The notes: generated by a model from the letters alone, not told the origin. 64,000 bases of DNA from Callorhinus ursinus (GCF_003265705.1 NW_020312785.1:17679961-17743960); one strand, 5' to 3'; positions 10,821 through 24,475 are shown, numbered from the stretch's first letter. Numbers and translations are program-made.

Positions 10821-11695
10821 GGAGGGGCAAAAATGGCAGAGGAGTAGGGGACCCTATTCCAACTGGTCCCCTGAATTGAGCTGGATATCTACCAGACCAC
10901 TCTGAACACTCACGAAATCAGCCTGAGATGTAAGAAGGTATATCTGGATCTCTACAAACAGAATATCGCCCATGGTTGGTTTCGAGGTGTGAAGCAGGAA
11001 GCCGTGAATCCGCGAGCAAATATCGGAAGATAAACGGAAGGGGGAGGGAACCTTTGGGATCCTGCACCACCAGAGCACAAAAGCCTCCCACGCTGGGGAC
11101 CAGGCACAGACTCGCAGACCAGTAGCAGTGGGGAAAGGACTTTAGGGCAGACCCCCCAATTGAAACCTGGAGCTGTGGGGGTGCACGTGTGAACTGGGGG
11201 CAGCTGGTGGTTTTAGAAGAACAAAGGGCAGAGACGTGCCTGGACCTGGAAGCGAGGGCTGGGAGTGCTGCCATGGGGCCCACAACCCAGGATGCTGAGG
11301 TTTTAGCAGTACAGACAGAAATGGAGACAGTGTGGCCTGTAGAGCTCACTGAAGGACAGACTGTGATCTCTCTGTTCTGAGGCAGACGGTTGGAAATGGT
11401 CTCTTCTGCTCTGACTCTTGGAAGAGACACAGAAAGCCGCCAGGGAAATCTGCCAGAGAACAAAAGCGCCAAATAATCAGTTTTCACTGAGCCCATTCCC
11501 TCCACCACAGGGGGCAGGGCAACTCTGCCCAAACAGGGTTGCCTGAGTAACAGTGCGGCAGTCCCCTCCCCGAGAAGACTGGCTAGGAGAACTAGAGGCC
11601 TACAACCCTAAGGTCCCTATAAAACAGGTGCATCTTGCTTGAGTTGTGGTCAATAATTTGGACTCTGTACATTCCCTCAACCACCCCTCAACAGA
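10821..11695 (+). promoter_or_regulatory. L1 5' UTR with internal promoter region
   Basis: The L1 5' UTR carries the element's own RNA polymerase II promoter (known for the family). A YY1-type site aaaatggc lies 10 bases from the 5' end at 10830-10837, the position expected for start-site placement. An antisense frame of 204 codons (10918-11532) overlaps it. It is not known to encode anything and I treat it as chance, favoured by the GC-richer sequence. Confidence 0.65.
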
Positions 11696-12578
11696 ATGAC
11701 TAAGAGGAGAAACCCTCAAAATAGGAAAGACTCAGAGACTGCCACAGATTTACAAAGACATACAGATATAAGCAAGATGTCAGAAATAGACTTCAGGGTA
11801 ACAGTTATGAAGATGATAGCTAGAATGGAGAAATCGATTAATGGCAACATAGAGTCCCTAAGGGCAGAAATGAGAGTTGAACTGGCAGAATGTAAAAATA
11901 CTATCAATGAGATCCAGTCTAATCTAGATAGTCTAACAACTAGGGTAAACGAGGCAGAAGAATGAATTAGTGATCTAGAAGACAAACTGATAGAAAAGAA
12001 AGAAAAAGAGGAGGTGTGGGAGAAACAGCTTAAAATCCATGAAAACAGAATTAGAGAAGTAAGTGACACCATGAAACGTTCCAATGTCAGAATTATTGGG
12101 ATCCCTGAGAGGGTGGAGAGAGAGAGAGGACTAGAAGATATATTTGAGCAAGTCATAGCTGAGAACTTTCCTAATCTGGGGAATGAAACAAACATTCGTG
12201 TCCTAGAGGCAGAGAGGACCCCTCCCAAGATCAAAGAGAACAGACCAATGCCCCAGCATTTAGTAGTAAAATGCGCAAACCTTAGAACCAAGGAAACCAT
12301 CTTAAGGGCAGTTAGAGGGAAGAGATTCCTTATGTACAGAGGGAGGAACATCAGAATAACGTCAGACCTATCCACAGAAACCTGGCAAGGCAGAAAGGCC
12401 TGGCAAGACATATTCAGTGTACTAAATGAGAAGAACATGCAGCCAAGAATACTTAACCGGCAGGGCTGTCATTTAGAATGGATGGAGAGATGCAGAGCTT
12501 CCAAGACCAGCAGAAACTGAGAAAGAATATGTGACCACTAAGCCAGCCCTGCAAGAAATATTAAGGGGGGTTCTATAA
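11696..12578 (+). pseudogene. L1 ORF1 pseudogene (RNA-binding chaperone)
   Basis: ORF1p is the trimeric RNA-binding protein of the L1 ribonucleoprotein. The start ATG at 11696 opens a basic N-terminus (MTKRRNPQNRK) and then a heptad-rich coiled-coil region. A TGA at 11963-11965 stops it after 89 codons. The same frame resumes at once, and an ATG at 12014 begins a 168-codon piece with the RRM-like and C-terminal segments (NVRIIGIPE, then the LSTETWQGRKAW region). A one-base loss near 12456 shifts the frame. A two-base gain near 12520 shifts it again. The expected terminator would be near 12576-12578. Clearly non-functional. Confidence 0.92.
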
Positions 12579-12645
12579 AAGGAGAAAGACCCCAATAGTG
12601 ATATAGAACAGAAATTTACAGAGATAATCTATAGAAACAGGCAAC

Positions 12646-15600
12646 ATGTTGACAATAAATTCGTATCTTTCAATAATCATTCTCAATGTGAACGGCCTAA
12701 ATGCTCCCATAAAATGGCACAGGGTTGCAGATTGGATAAAAAGATAGGACCCATCCATATGCTGTCTACAAGAGACTCATTTTGAATCTAAAGATACATC
12801 CAGACTGAAAGTGAAGGGATAGAGATCCATCTTCCATGCCAACGGACCTCAAAAGAAAGCTGGGGTAGCAATTCTCATATCAGACAAACTAGATTTTAAG
12901 TTAAAGACTGTAGTTAGAGACACGGAAGGACACTATACCATTCTTAAAGGGTCTATCCAACAAGAAGATCGAACAATTGTAAATATGTATGCCACCAACA
13001 CGGGAGCAGCCAACTACATAAGCCAACTGTTAACCAAAATAGAGAGTCATATTGATAATAACACGTTAATTGTAGGAGACCTCAATACTCCACTTTCAGC
13101 AATAGACAGATCATCTAAGCAGAAAACCAACAAAGAAACAAGAGCTTTGAATGACACCCTGGACCAGATGGACCTCATAGGTATATACAGAACATTCCAC
13201 CCTAAAACAACAGAATACTCATTCTTCTCAAGGACACATGGAACGTTCTCCAGAATAGACCACATATTGGGTCACAAATTAGGTCTCAACCAATACCAAA
13301 AGATTGAGATTATTCTCTGCATATTCTCAGACCATAATGCTTTAAAACTGGAACTCAATCACAAGAAAAAAATTAGAAGAAATTCAAACACTTGGAAGCT
13401 AAAGACCACTCTGCTTAAGAATGTTTGGGTCAACCAGGAAATCAAAGAACTTAAACAATTCATGGAAACCAATGTGAACGAAAACACATTGGATCAAAAC
13501 CTAATGGGATACTGCAAAGGCAGTCCTAAGGGGGAAATACATAGTCATCCAAGCCTCACTCAAAAAAATAGAAAAATCCCAAATTCACCAACTAACTTTA
13601 CATCTTAAAGAACTGAAGAAAAAGCAACAAATGATGCCTAAGCCATGCATTAGAAGAGAAATCATTAAGATTAGAGTAGAAATCAATGAATTAGAAACCA
13701 GAAATACAGTAGATCGGATCAGGAAAACTAGAAGCTGGTGGTTCGTTGAAAGAATTAATAAGATCGATAAACCACTGGCCAGGCTTATCCAAAAGAAAAG
13801 AGAAAGGAGCCAAATTAATAAAATTATGAATGAAAGGGGAGAGGTCACAACTAACACCAAAGAAATAGAAACAATTATTAGAAATTATCAACAACTATAT
13901 GCCAATAAATTAAGCAACCTGGAAGAAATGGATGCCTTCCTGGAAATCTATAAACTACCAAGACTGAAACAGGAAGAAATTAACAACCTGAATAGGCCAA
14001 TAACCCGTAACAAGATTGAAGCAGTGATCAAAAACCTCCCAAAAAACAAGAGTCCAGGGCCTGATGGATTCCCTGGGGAATTCTATCAAACATTCAAAGA
14101 AGAAATAACACCTAGTCTCCTGAAGCTGTTTCAAAAAATAGAAACAGAAGGAAATCTTCCAGATTCATTCTATCAGGCCAGCATTACCTTGGTCCTTAAA
14201 CCAGGCAAAGACCTCATCAAAAAGGAGAATTTCAGACCGATATCCCTGATGAATATGGATTCCAAAATTCTTAACAAAATCCTAGCTAAAAGCATCTAAC
14301 AGTACATTAAAAGGATCAAGGATCATCCACCACGACCAAGTGGGATTTATCCCTGGGATGCAAGGGTGGTTCAACATTTGCAAATCAATCAATGTGATAG
14401 AACACATTAAGAAGAGGAGAGAGAAGAACCAATTAAGAAGGTCCTCTTAATTGATGCAGAGAAAGCATTTGACAAAATACAGCATCGTTTCCTGATTAAA
14501 ACTCTTCAGAGTGTGGGGATAGAGGGAACATTCCTCAAGTTCATAAAATCCATCTATGAAAAACCCACAGCGAATATCATCCTCAATGGGGAAAAGCTGA
14601 GAGCCTTTCCCTTAAGATCAGGATCGCAAAAAGGATGCCCACTCTTGCCACTATTGTTCAACATAGTACTAGAAGTCCTAGCAACAGCAATCAGACAACA
14701 AAAAGAAATAAAATGTATTCAAATTGGCAAAGAAGAAGTCAAACTCTCTCTCTTTGCAGATGACATTATACTATATGTGCAAAACCCAAAGACTCTACCC
14801 CCAAATTACTAGAACTCATACAGCAATTCAGTAATGTGGCAGGATACAAAATCAATGCACAGAAATCAGTTGCTTTCTTATACACTAACAATGTAACTGC
14901 AGAAAGAGAAATTAAAGAATCGATTCCATTTACAATAGCACCAAAAAGCGTAAGATACCTTGGAATAAACCTAACCAAAGAGGTAAAGGATCTGTATTCT
15001 AGGAACTACACAACACTTATGAAAGGAATTGAAGAAGACACAAAAAGATGGAAAAACCTGCCATGCTCATGGATTGGAAAAGTAAACATTGTTAAAATGT
15101 CTATGCTGCCCAGAGCAATCTATACCTTCAACATTATCCCAATCAAAATTCCAATGACATTTTTCAAAGTGCTGGAACAAATAATCCTAAAATTTGTATG
15201 GAATCAGAAAAGACTCCAAATTGCCAAGGAAATGTTGAAAAGAAAAACAAAGCTGGGGACATTGTGTTGCCTGATTCCAAGGTATATTACAAAACAGTGA
15301 TCACCAAGACACTGGCACAAAAACAGACATATAGACCAATGGAACAGAATAGAGAGCCCAGATATGGATACTCAACTCAATGGTGAAATAATCTTTGACA
15401 AAGCAGGAAAAAATATGCAGTGGAAAAAAGACAGTCTCTTCAATAAATGGTGCTGGGAAAATTGGACAGCTATATACAGAAAAATGAAACTCAAGCATTC
15501 TCTAACACCATACACAAAGATAAACTCAAAATGGATGAAAGACCTCAATGTGAGACAGGAATCCATCAAAATCCTAGAGGAGAACATAGGCAGTAACCTC

Positions 15601-16491
15601 TTTGACATTGGCCACAAGCAACTTCTTTCAAGATACATCTTCAAAGGTAAGTGAAACAAAAGCGAAAATGAACTTTTGGGACTTCATCAAGATAAAAAGC
15701 TTCTGCACAGCAAAGGAAACAGTCAACAAAACAAAGAGGCAACCCACAGAATGGGAGAAGATATTTGCAAATGACACTACAGACAAAGAGCTGATATCCA
15801 AGATCTATAAAGAACTTTTCAAACTCAACACCCAAAAAAACAAATAATCAAGTCAAAAAATGGGCAGAAGACATGAACAGACACTTCTCAAGACATACAA
15901 ATGATTAACAGACACATGAAAAAATGTTCATCATCATTAGCCATCAGATAAATTCAAATCAAAACCACATTGAGGTACCACCTTACACCAGTTAGAATGG
16001 CAAAAATTGACAAAGCAAGAAACAACAAATGTTGGAGAGGTTGTGGAGAAAGGGGAACCCTCTTACACTGTTGGTGGGAATGCAAGTTGGGATAGCTACT
16101 TTGAAAAACAGCATGGAGGTTCCTCAAAAAATTAAAAATAGAGCAAAAAAAAAATAAAAATAGAGTTATTCTATGACCTAGCAATTGCACTACTGGGTAT
16201 TTACTCCAAAGACACAGATGTAGTGAAAGAAGGGCCATATGCACCCCAATGTTCATAGCAGCAATGTCCACAATAGCTAAACTGTGGAAAGAGCCAAGAT
16301 GCCCTTCAACAGATGAATGGATAAAGAAGATGTGGTCCATATAGACAATGGAATATTACTCAGCCATCAGAAAGGCTGAATACCCAACTTTGGCATCGAC
16401 ATGGATGGGAATGGAGGCGATTATGCTAAATGAAATAAGTCAAGCAAAGAAAGTAAATTATCATATGGTTTCAGTTGTTTGTGGAACATGA
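12646..16491 (+). pseudogene. L1 ORF2 pseudogene (endonuclease / reverse transcriptase)
   Basis: ORF2p nicks target DNA and reverse-transcribes L1 RNA. Counting from the ATG at 12646, the apurinic-type endonuclease catalytic residues fall exactly where the family has them: N14, E43 (in QETH), D145 and N147 (in GDLN), D205 (in RIDH) and H230 (in SDHN). The frame is broken by stops at codons 34 (12745) and 59 (12820) and by a one-base gain near 13503. RT sequence continues in pieces 13631-14299 and 14513-14812, the latter with the FADD active-site box at 14753-14764. Later parts shift frame again (14836-15300, then 15364-15654 and 15602-15847). The C-terminal region ends at a TGA at 16489-16491. 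Confidence 0.93.
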
Positions 16492-16899
16492 GGAATAGCA
16501 TGGAGGACATTAGGAGAAGGAAGGGAAAAATGAAGAAGGGGGAAATCGGAGGGGAAGACGAACCATGCGAGACTATGGACTCTGAGAAACAAACAGGGTT
16601 TTAGAGGCGAGTGGGGTGGAGGTATAGGTTAGCCCAGTGATCGGTATTAAGGAGGGCACATATTGCATGGAGCACTGGGTGTTATACACAAACAATGAAT
16701 CATGGAACACTACATCAAAAACTAATAATGTACTGTATGGTGACTAACATAACATAATAAAATTAAATTAAATTAAAAAAATTTTTTAAAAATAAAATCA
16801 GCCAACCATGTCTTAAAATAAAATCTCAAAGCAATTTATTTCTGCATTGAACAATCAGAGTACTATTTTTGAACAGCATTTCTTGCTATTTCTGGCACA

Positions 16900-17070
16900 T
16901 GCAAAATGGCAAAGTGTAAAGAACTATGGGGGGAAAGGTGAGCAAATTCTTTAATATCCTCAAACTTTAGTTTCCTTATCTATTCACTGAGGAAAATGCT
17001 AGCTCCTTGACAAGGGTGAGGGATGAATGAAAGCTTTAATAATTGTAAAATACATAGAAAATGCTTAATC
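16900..17070 (+). mobile_element. MIR SINE relic
   Basis: Contains aactttagtttccttatct followed by a decayed segment and then acatagaaaatgctta, the order of the MIR core and tail in forward orientation. Strongly diverged. Confidence 0.65.
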
Positions 17071-18139
17071 TACCTCAATCTCCTCTTCGACAGTCTCCTT
17101 TAAAGCTTTCTGAGAGGTTGTAATCCCAAATTCAAGAACACTGTTTCCACCACTCTATCTGTAGGTGGCTGCACAGAGCAATAAAGGTTTATATGACAGA
17201 GGTGATAACAGTGATTTAAATCTTCCTGGAAACCATTTCCGAGAACCATTCCATAGAAGTCAGGCCTGATATCAAACAACCACTAATATGCTTACTGATG
17301 ACTCAAATGAAAGAAGAGGATGTTACTATATCAAGTTTATACTGGCTTTCTTAAAGCGTGAATGAAGAAAATAAAATCTAAGATGATCTTAATAAAAAAA
17401 TACATTTTAAAAATAGGGTATAAAGAGAAACGAAGTAATTAAGGACAAGGCATAGCAGTAAAGATGAACAAATGTAGATAGTTTGCCCAATTCTAATGTA
17501 GAAAATTATAGTGTAGAGAGTTCACTGACAATTCCATAGATAAAAAGCTGCTAGGAAACAATTATCAATAATTATTGAAATTGATGATTTGACTGAATTT
17601 AGTAAATTGGGTAGATGAATTTGATTAATGAGTGAATTGATTTTCAGAGATTTGGCCAGCTTCTCATTGGCACATGAAAGATGCTCAATAAATACTTGTT
17701 GAATGAATGGTGAGTACTGATATTATGGTTGGCCTTAAATTTAGCTCTGAAATTCCTGGAAGCATATATTATTATGATTGAAATAAAAATAAATATTCAT
17801 CTACCTGCCCTTTTTCCAGACATCTACCCAAAAACATAGAAACTTGAAAAAGAACGACCAAAATTTTATCTTTTAATCCATCTGTTTTATAGTTTTTTCA
17901 AGTAAACAAAAGTCCATTTCTCACAGAAACTTTATATGATAAAATGTAACATGAAAATACATCTCATTACATTAAGTTTGAGAATCATTCATGAATCAAA
18001 ATTATTTTAAAACCTGTACTGAAATTTAATAAATAGTCAAAATATTTGTTGAGCTCATTATTTGGACTATAAATAAGAACTATATATTTTGAGGGCCCTT
18101 GTGTCTCTTGTATTTATTAATGACTGACCACAATTTATC
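17071..18139. other. Mostly unique DNA; short L2/MIR-type tail at 17655-17713
   Basis: No exon seen. At 17667-17709 the text cacatgaaagatgctcaata followed by cttgttgaatgaatg matches the 3' terminus shared by L2 and MIR elements. The rest is unique and AT-rich. Confidence 0.55.
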
Positions 18140-18535
18140 ATAAGAATCACAGATTCTTGGATATTGGAGCAAGGGGACCATGTGAGCATGGACAGAGAAG
18201 GCCTTGTTGTGAAGAAAAAAAAAAAACAAACCACTTAAGATGACACTAGCCCCTGAAGGATATGGAGTTTCCCAATAAAAAATGAAGGAGGAGCATTCCT
18301 GGAAGAATATCACATAAGGCACATTGGATTTAAGACCTTGAGGTCAGGAAAATGGGGAGGGTTTGGGGAACTGAAAAGTGGACAGGGTGCCAAAAATGTG
18401 GTGTGTGAAGGAAAAAAATAACATGATATGATATAGGAAATCAGGCAGGAGTTAGCCATTGCAAGGCTTTGCAAGTCATTTTAAAGCAGTTAGATTTTTT
18501 TTCCTAAGTGCAGTGAGGAACCTAGATTTGGGGTA
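18140..18535 (+). mobile_element. Ancient L2-associated repeat
   Basis: Segments in the order of a well-known old mammalian repeat: gacagagaaggcc, then ggaggagcattcctgg, then gcaaggctttgcaagtcatt and ttttcctaagtgcagtgagg. The same family recurs at 24920-25540, 28885-29660 and 38730-39110. I cannot name it with certainty; it often adjoins L2 ends. Confidence 0.5.
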
Positions 18536-19100
18536 TATGTATTTCTTCTAAATTTTCTTTTAGTTTATACTTCTATTTTGATAACCTTATTGCTCCTCTT
18601 TTTAAAAAAGAGTTGAGTATACATTTTTAAGAATAATAACATATCTACAATCTATTAATATATATTACATATTAAACTAACATGAAGAAAATGTCACTGG
18701 TCTTTCTAAATGTAACTTCAAATAGCTATCTTAAACAATTAATAGAATAGATCCCCTACATATCTTTAAAGGATATTTTGGCTGCCTCAGCAGTAACGTA
18801 TCTCTTTTATAGAATTGTTTGATATTTGGCAATCCCTATTCTCCTGATATAATTCTTCTTCTACATTTATTGACTCATTAATGAGTCTTTTGTTAGTGAT
18901 TAAACATGTTTTGCTTTGCAAGGAATTGTCTCTTTTGGTGTATCTTTTACCAAAATAATCTTTAAAGCCTACTGTATGGTAGAAAATAATCCCAATTTCA
19001 AGATTTTAAAACCAATTTCATAAAGACAATTTTATCAAAAAGTACTTTAAAAAATTTATTTATTTCCTTTTCCAGTGAACGGCCCAAGTAGAAGATATTG
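18536..19100. other. Unique AT-rich DNA
   Basis: No gene, RNA or repeat family recognised. Confidence 0.5.
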
Positions 19101-19115
19101 ATATTTTTATTTCAA

Positions 19116-19228
19116 GGGGCTCCTGACTGGCTCAGTAGGTAAAATATGCAACTCTTGATTTTGAGGTCATGAGTTCAAGCCCCATTTTGGGCATAGAGCC
19201 AACTTAAAAAAAAGTGTGGGTTTCTTTT
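19116..19228 (+). mobile_element. Can-SINE, short old form
   Basis: Forward tRNA-like head, ggggctcctgactggctcag, with a B-box-like ggtcatgagttcaagcccc, then the short tail gcatagagccaacttaaaaa. It lacks the purine-rich body of the other copies, so it is an older or short subfamily. A perfect 15-bp duplication, atatttttatttcaa, lies at 19101-19115 and 19229-19243. Confidence 0.93.
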
Positions 19229-19243
19229 ATATTTTTATTTCAA

Positions 19244-22200
19244 TAAATTATATGTATACTAAAAATTCTATGGACCAGAGAAGCATGCAACCCACTTGAT
19301 TCCCTACTAATCAGATTATTTATTATAAATGTAATTTCAGTTCTTCACATTTGTTTGTTGCTATTGTTTTGTTTTACAAAACCTTACTTACTTTTCAAAA
19401 AATTTAGGAGGATTCAAAATGGTATGAGATTGTTAGGAAAGAATAAGACCATCAGAATGAGAAATGAAAAGAAACAAAGTATTCATTCCTGGAAGAATCT
19501 CACTGTGGGACAAAGGAAGTTAAGCCATTGCAATTTCTCATATATTTGTTAAATCTGGATTTTATCTGAATCTACCCTGCATATATTTCCCCAATCCATC
19601 CCTTAACTTGATCTTCCTGTGGCCAGAGGTTCACAAGAAGAAAAGAGAAAGAAGAAGAGGGTAGAAATAAAGAGAAGAGTGTTGCTAATTCTTAAGCGTT
19701 GCTCTGTTCAGGACATACTTTCTGATAGATATTAACCTAACAAAACAATTTACTAAGAAGTCTATGTATTTCTTGGACCAGAATCCTTAGAAGATACCTA
19801 GTAGTGAGATCTTAAGCTTCTAGATAAGTATAAATAATACCACTGAGTAAGCATGTCTTAGTCTGGGTAGACCAACATTCTAGAAAAACCTGCTATTTAA
19901 ATGAGGCATTATTCACTGCATCATTTATTAAATAGATGGTATTTAATAGTATTCCACAGACCTACTTTATTATAATAAACACTGAGGTTTGGTAGAATTA
20001 CTTTCTTCTGATGATGATTTTGAAACTGAAAAATAAAATGAAGACAAATAAATAGAAATAAAAATATTGGCTTTATTATTATAAGCTGATTGAAAAATGT
20101 GAATTTAGTTCTGCGGTTAAAAGACTTACTACCTCCCCTGTCCCTACACCACCACCACCCATACACAAACATACACATTTTATATTTCAGGAAGTCTACC
20201 AAAGAAAATTTTGAATCTGCAGGATAGATGTACTCATCCAAGACTGGTCACTAACACTGGCCCAAGACAATGTGAGGAGGAAAAAAAGAGTTAATCCCCA
20301 GGGTCCAGTAGAGAAAACAGACCCAGATGTCACTTATCAATTAGGAAACTCACCTTGTCTCATTGATTGCAATGAATAATGGGTGGGGCAAGAGGCCAGG
20401 AGTGTTACTTGAGCAGAAGTCCCCCCACATGAAGACATGAGGTAAGTGGAAAAGAATGTGCTCCCATCTGAGGCCCAATGTAGCCCAATAATTTTCCAGA
20501 TATTAAATGACTAAGGAACCATAAGGTTGTACTGTCTGGAGGACATCAAAATTCATAATCTAGATTCAATATCATATTCATGCCTCAAAGAACCCTCCTA
20601 GGTATTGTATACCATTATTTAAAATACCATATTATATCTCCAGAATTTAGAAAGAAAGGAAGAAAAGCCACTTGTGCATTTATCCTAAACTGCTCACAAA
20701 ACAATGATGTAATAATAGGTAGTTTTAATCTTCTCATAGAATTTTTATACATTATTACTAACAGAAAAAAAGAATTTCCTCAAAAAGTAAAATGTAGTAT
20801 TAACCAATATTTATTTCCTAATAAAAACTTAATTCAGCATTTAGACTGAAGAGTCACTAGTTCTGTTAGCTGCTTACAAATTTGTTTCATGTAACATTTT
20901 TATACATAAAGCTGGTATTTTGAATGGTATTCATAATGCAATCTTAGCATATTCCTTCTCCTCTTTACCTCAAAATTCTCTTACTTTTTGTCCTTCCATA
21001 TATCCACTATATTCTCTCCTTATGATGAAAAATATGAATTCCTAAATTTAAGATATCAAATGAGTGTTTACCATTTAATTTCTATATTACCATAAAGTGC
21101 TCTATAACTATAATTTGTACAATGGAGTGAACAATTTTTTTATCATTTAACTTAAATCACAAATGAATGTTTAGGATAAAAAAATATGAGAAAAATATTA
21201 TCTAAGACTTTGGCATTTAAAGCAACTTACTTATGCTTTCAATCTATGAACCAGAAGACTTGCGGGGGAGCAACAGCTTTGTTTAATCATGTTGAGGAAA
21301 TGAATAAATTGACAGGATTAAAAGGAGCAACTGAAGCAGAAACCCTAGGTGTCCACATTCCTGAAATATATCATTTTCTGGACACTTAGAAAAACACCAT
21401 TGATGGTTCCTGGCAAGTCACTCACTCTGGAGTATAAAGAAACTTTATTCCTAAACATCCTTTGATTTCTAGAGTTGAAAGGTATTCAGTAACAATCATT
21501 GAGTTCTGAAATGACATAAGCAACTGCATGGGAATCAACAGTAAGAATAACATAAAGGTTTCCTCTTCCATCTAAGACAAATGCCCTGCATGGTGAGAAA
21601 TTCCAAATGAACTCTGCATTAATCCCATTGGTTGCTTATCAGTCAGTGTCCATCATGTTTGTCACTGTGCTAGAAGCTAGGGAAAGGGGAAGGAGAATTC
21701 AAAGGCTGACAAAGTACAGATCTTCCTTCATTAAGTTTATTTCAATGTTAGAGATAAAAATGAGAAATATCATATAAATGGGACTCAACAAGAGGTATTG
21801 ATAAAGTGTTCTGTATTGTATCTTTAATTTTTAAACAAGGCTTAAGAGTTACTTAAAAGAAAACTAGACTATGAGGAGGAAGAACTGACTCCCAACATGA
21901 GCCATCCTCTAGAATAAGAGAGATCTGGAAGTTGGTTAGGATTCAGCGTAAGCTGGCTGACAACAGAAATTTCAACAGTGAAGACACAGGTAAGATCCAA
22001 ATATAATCACTGAGACAAAGAGCCAAAATGACTTGTCTAAGAAGCAGAAGGGTATCCTGGCAAATGTATGTGGAAATCCAGACAATAACAAGGAATACAG
22101 AAGAGGTGACTCTAAATCATGCAAGGAGACAGGCTACAGGATGGGGAGCTTTGGATAATCTATAGCTACCAAGAACCCCCCATGTGTGGGGTTCAGAAGC

Positions 22201-24251
22201 ACCTGGTCTTCTGAAGGGAAAAAAAAAATAGGGGAACTCTAATAAAAATGGGGAAAAAAACTTCTACTTCTCACAGTTTGGAGCCAAGACCAATTGCAAA
22301 CAGAAGCACATCAATTCCAGCCACCTTTCATGCAAAGGAGGAAGAAACTGTGTACAAGAAAATACTATGTGTTATATCTTTGACTTTTATACAAACCATT
22401 CTAGGTACAGAAAGGAAACCATAGATCATGGAAACAGACACTATTTACACCAAATGAAGTTCCAGGTTCCTATGACCAGAAACATAGATAAACCCCCTGG
22501 CTTTTAGGAACAAAGGAGGCTGGCAGCACAAAACTAGGGACAGGTCTCTGATAGCTGGCAAGAATATGGAGAGGGCTCCATTGCTCTCTCTGACCCAGCA
22601 CACACAATTGCCAATCCTTAAGAGAAAACACACATTCCCAAGAGAACTGAAAGAAAGGAAGAATGGCCTCATGATGAAGGAATTATTAATTAAGCTGCTT
22701 GAAACTGCCACTGGAGTACATGGAGACTTTCAGAAAAATTCCTGCAACTATGCAGGACAAACATTGTTTAACATAGACCACTGGTCCACTCATGGGTTCT
22801 GAAGGGACCCAAACTGAACTACTTGATGAAGTAACCATCCAACATGTGTCCAGTAACAACGTAGGCACTGGGTGCACTATGATTCTGCCCTTCAAAGAAA
22901 GAGCAATTGTTGGGTCTATAGTAGGTACATACATATTTTTTGAATATTTGAATATCGATCAATTGATTGATTGATTGGCCCTGGACCATCAGAATGATGT
23001 CAGAGATTGGATTCCTTGGAGCAAGATCCTAGTTTCAGAAAGAGTAAACATTATCTTGGCACTTCTTTGCCCTTCTCCCTCCTCCAAATCCCAACCATAT
23101 ATCTCCTGTTGAAAGGAGAGGTACTTTCACGAGTAGCAGAAACATTGTTAATGGGTAGCAGGTATTTTGAAGAACACAGTGGAACCTACTAGTCTCATTC
23201 TGTTCAGCAACTCTTAGAGCTTGAAGTAAGTCCTAGAGTCTCCATTTGCATAAGAAAACCCAGGCTCCTTGGAAGAAGCTGTGATGAGAAACTTGGGACA
23301 AAAAAAAAAAAAAACTAGAATTAAAAATCCTCACAAAGGAGAGGCCATTATAGGGTGTGCCAGGAATACAAAGGATTTTTTTTTTTTAAGTAGGGAAGAG
23401 CAAAAAGACATGATTCTCCTTTGGACCATACATTTATAGGCACTGAAAAAAAGATTCACTTGTTTCATTAACAAGTACACCATACTAATAGTGTCCTAAT
23501 TCATTCAGTTCTTTGGCATAAATGCCTCAATAGTTGGAGAAATAAAATTTTCATGATCAAACTAAACTACAGTTATTTGCTGACCACATAAAGAAGCTCA
23601 GAGAAAAATAAATCTTATCACTATTGAGGGTGAAGTGTTCTTCGGGATTTTTTGTATCATCAAAAATGGAAGTGGAGCAAATGGAAATCAGCAGCAATAG
23701 AAGCCCAGGCAGGAGTCATTCCAGGGAGTTACTAAGGAGCCAACTACCTAAGGAATCACCCCACTTGGGGCCCTTTTCTCCTCTCAACAAAGTAAATTAC
23801 CCTGACTCTACATAAGATGATGCGGAAGCCTGTGAGACAAACTTGTAGTTGTGTACAACAGAGAAAACAACCAATAAGCACAGTACCCAATTCAGAGGCT
23901 GACATCCAGTCCTGTACCTCTTGATCATAATCCATACTTTAAGTATTCTGCCTTTGTTTGAGGTGACCTGAGAAATAAGAGCTGGACAAGTGAGGACTCA
24001 CCCAATTTCCATCTGAATAAGTCAATCAAAAAGACTTTGTAAACTCTAAGAAAAACTAGAGGTAAACAATTTTTCCTGCTCCTGATAGCCCCGTTCTTGT
24101 GTACTCTTTTCAACCTCCACCTCTTCTTGGTACTATCTACTGGTGGCCCTAATTTGGAACTGTATTTCTGTAATCAGTTCCAGGACTAAACAACACTTTC
24201 TCCAGCGCCCCCCTAAATTTAGTTCAAGACTACAGGCATGAGCCCAAGACT
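19244..24251. other. 5-kb stretch with no gene or clear repeat
   Basis: Largest block without a confident repeat call. Frames up to 106 codons (19921-20241 reverse, 20580-20849, 22445-22711 reverse) carry no domain, signal peptide or exon-like splice context. It includes a short A-run at 23300-23314 and a gatt-type run near 22960-22977. It probably contains decayed repeats below my recognition limit. Confidence 0.5.
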
Positions 24252-24265
24252 AAAGTATATTGCCT

Positions 24266-24475
24266 AGGGCACCTGGGTGGTGCAGTAGGTTAAGTATCCA
24301 ACTCTTGGATTCAGCTCAGGTCGGGATCTCAGGGTAATGAGATGGATCCCCACATCAGGCTCCACACTCAGCTCAGAGTCTGCTTGGGTTCTCTCCTCCT
24401 CTCCCTCTGACCCTCCCGCCTATGCTCAAGCACTTTCTCTCTCTCTGTCTCAAAATAAGTAAATCTTAAAAAAAA
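24266..24475 (+). mobile_element. Can-SINE, full length
   Basis: Forward copy: the gcacctgggtggtgcagtag head, a diverged body and a tctctctgtctc tract, then an A-rich tail. A 14-bp duplication, aaagtatattgcct, lies at 24252-24265 and 24476-24489. It is more diverged than most copies in the window. Confidence 0.94.

Larger units (their letters stand above)
10821..16788 (+). mobile_element. Near full-length L1 LINE (carnivoran), inactive
   Basis: An L1 of about 5.97 kb flanked by a perfect 13-bp duplication, aaaataaaatcag, at 10808-10820 and 16789-16801. Parts in order: a 5' UTR of about 875 bp starting with a YY1-like aaaatggc; an ORF1 remnant from 11696; an ORF2 remnant 12646-16491; a 3' UTR containing ggagcactgggtgttata; and an A-rich tail. 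ORF1 has a premature stop and at least two frameshifts. ORF2 has several stops and frame changes. It cannot retrotranspose on its own. The full 5' end and modest divergence mean it was inserted as a complete copy in the carnivoran lineage. Most similar to the younger of the two large L1s here. Confidence 0.96.

Noticed and set aside
10918..11532. 204-codon antisense frame in the L1 5' UTR
   Set aside because: No known antisense protein of L1 is recognisable here, and the region is a 5' UTR. GC-richer composition explains the open frame.
11716..12438. 240-codon frame on the minus strand
   Set aside because: It is the antisense shadow of L1 ORF1.
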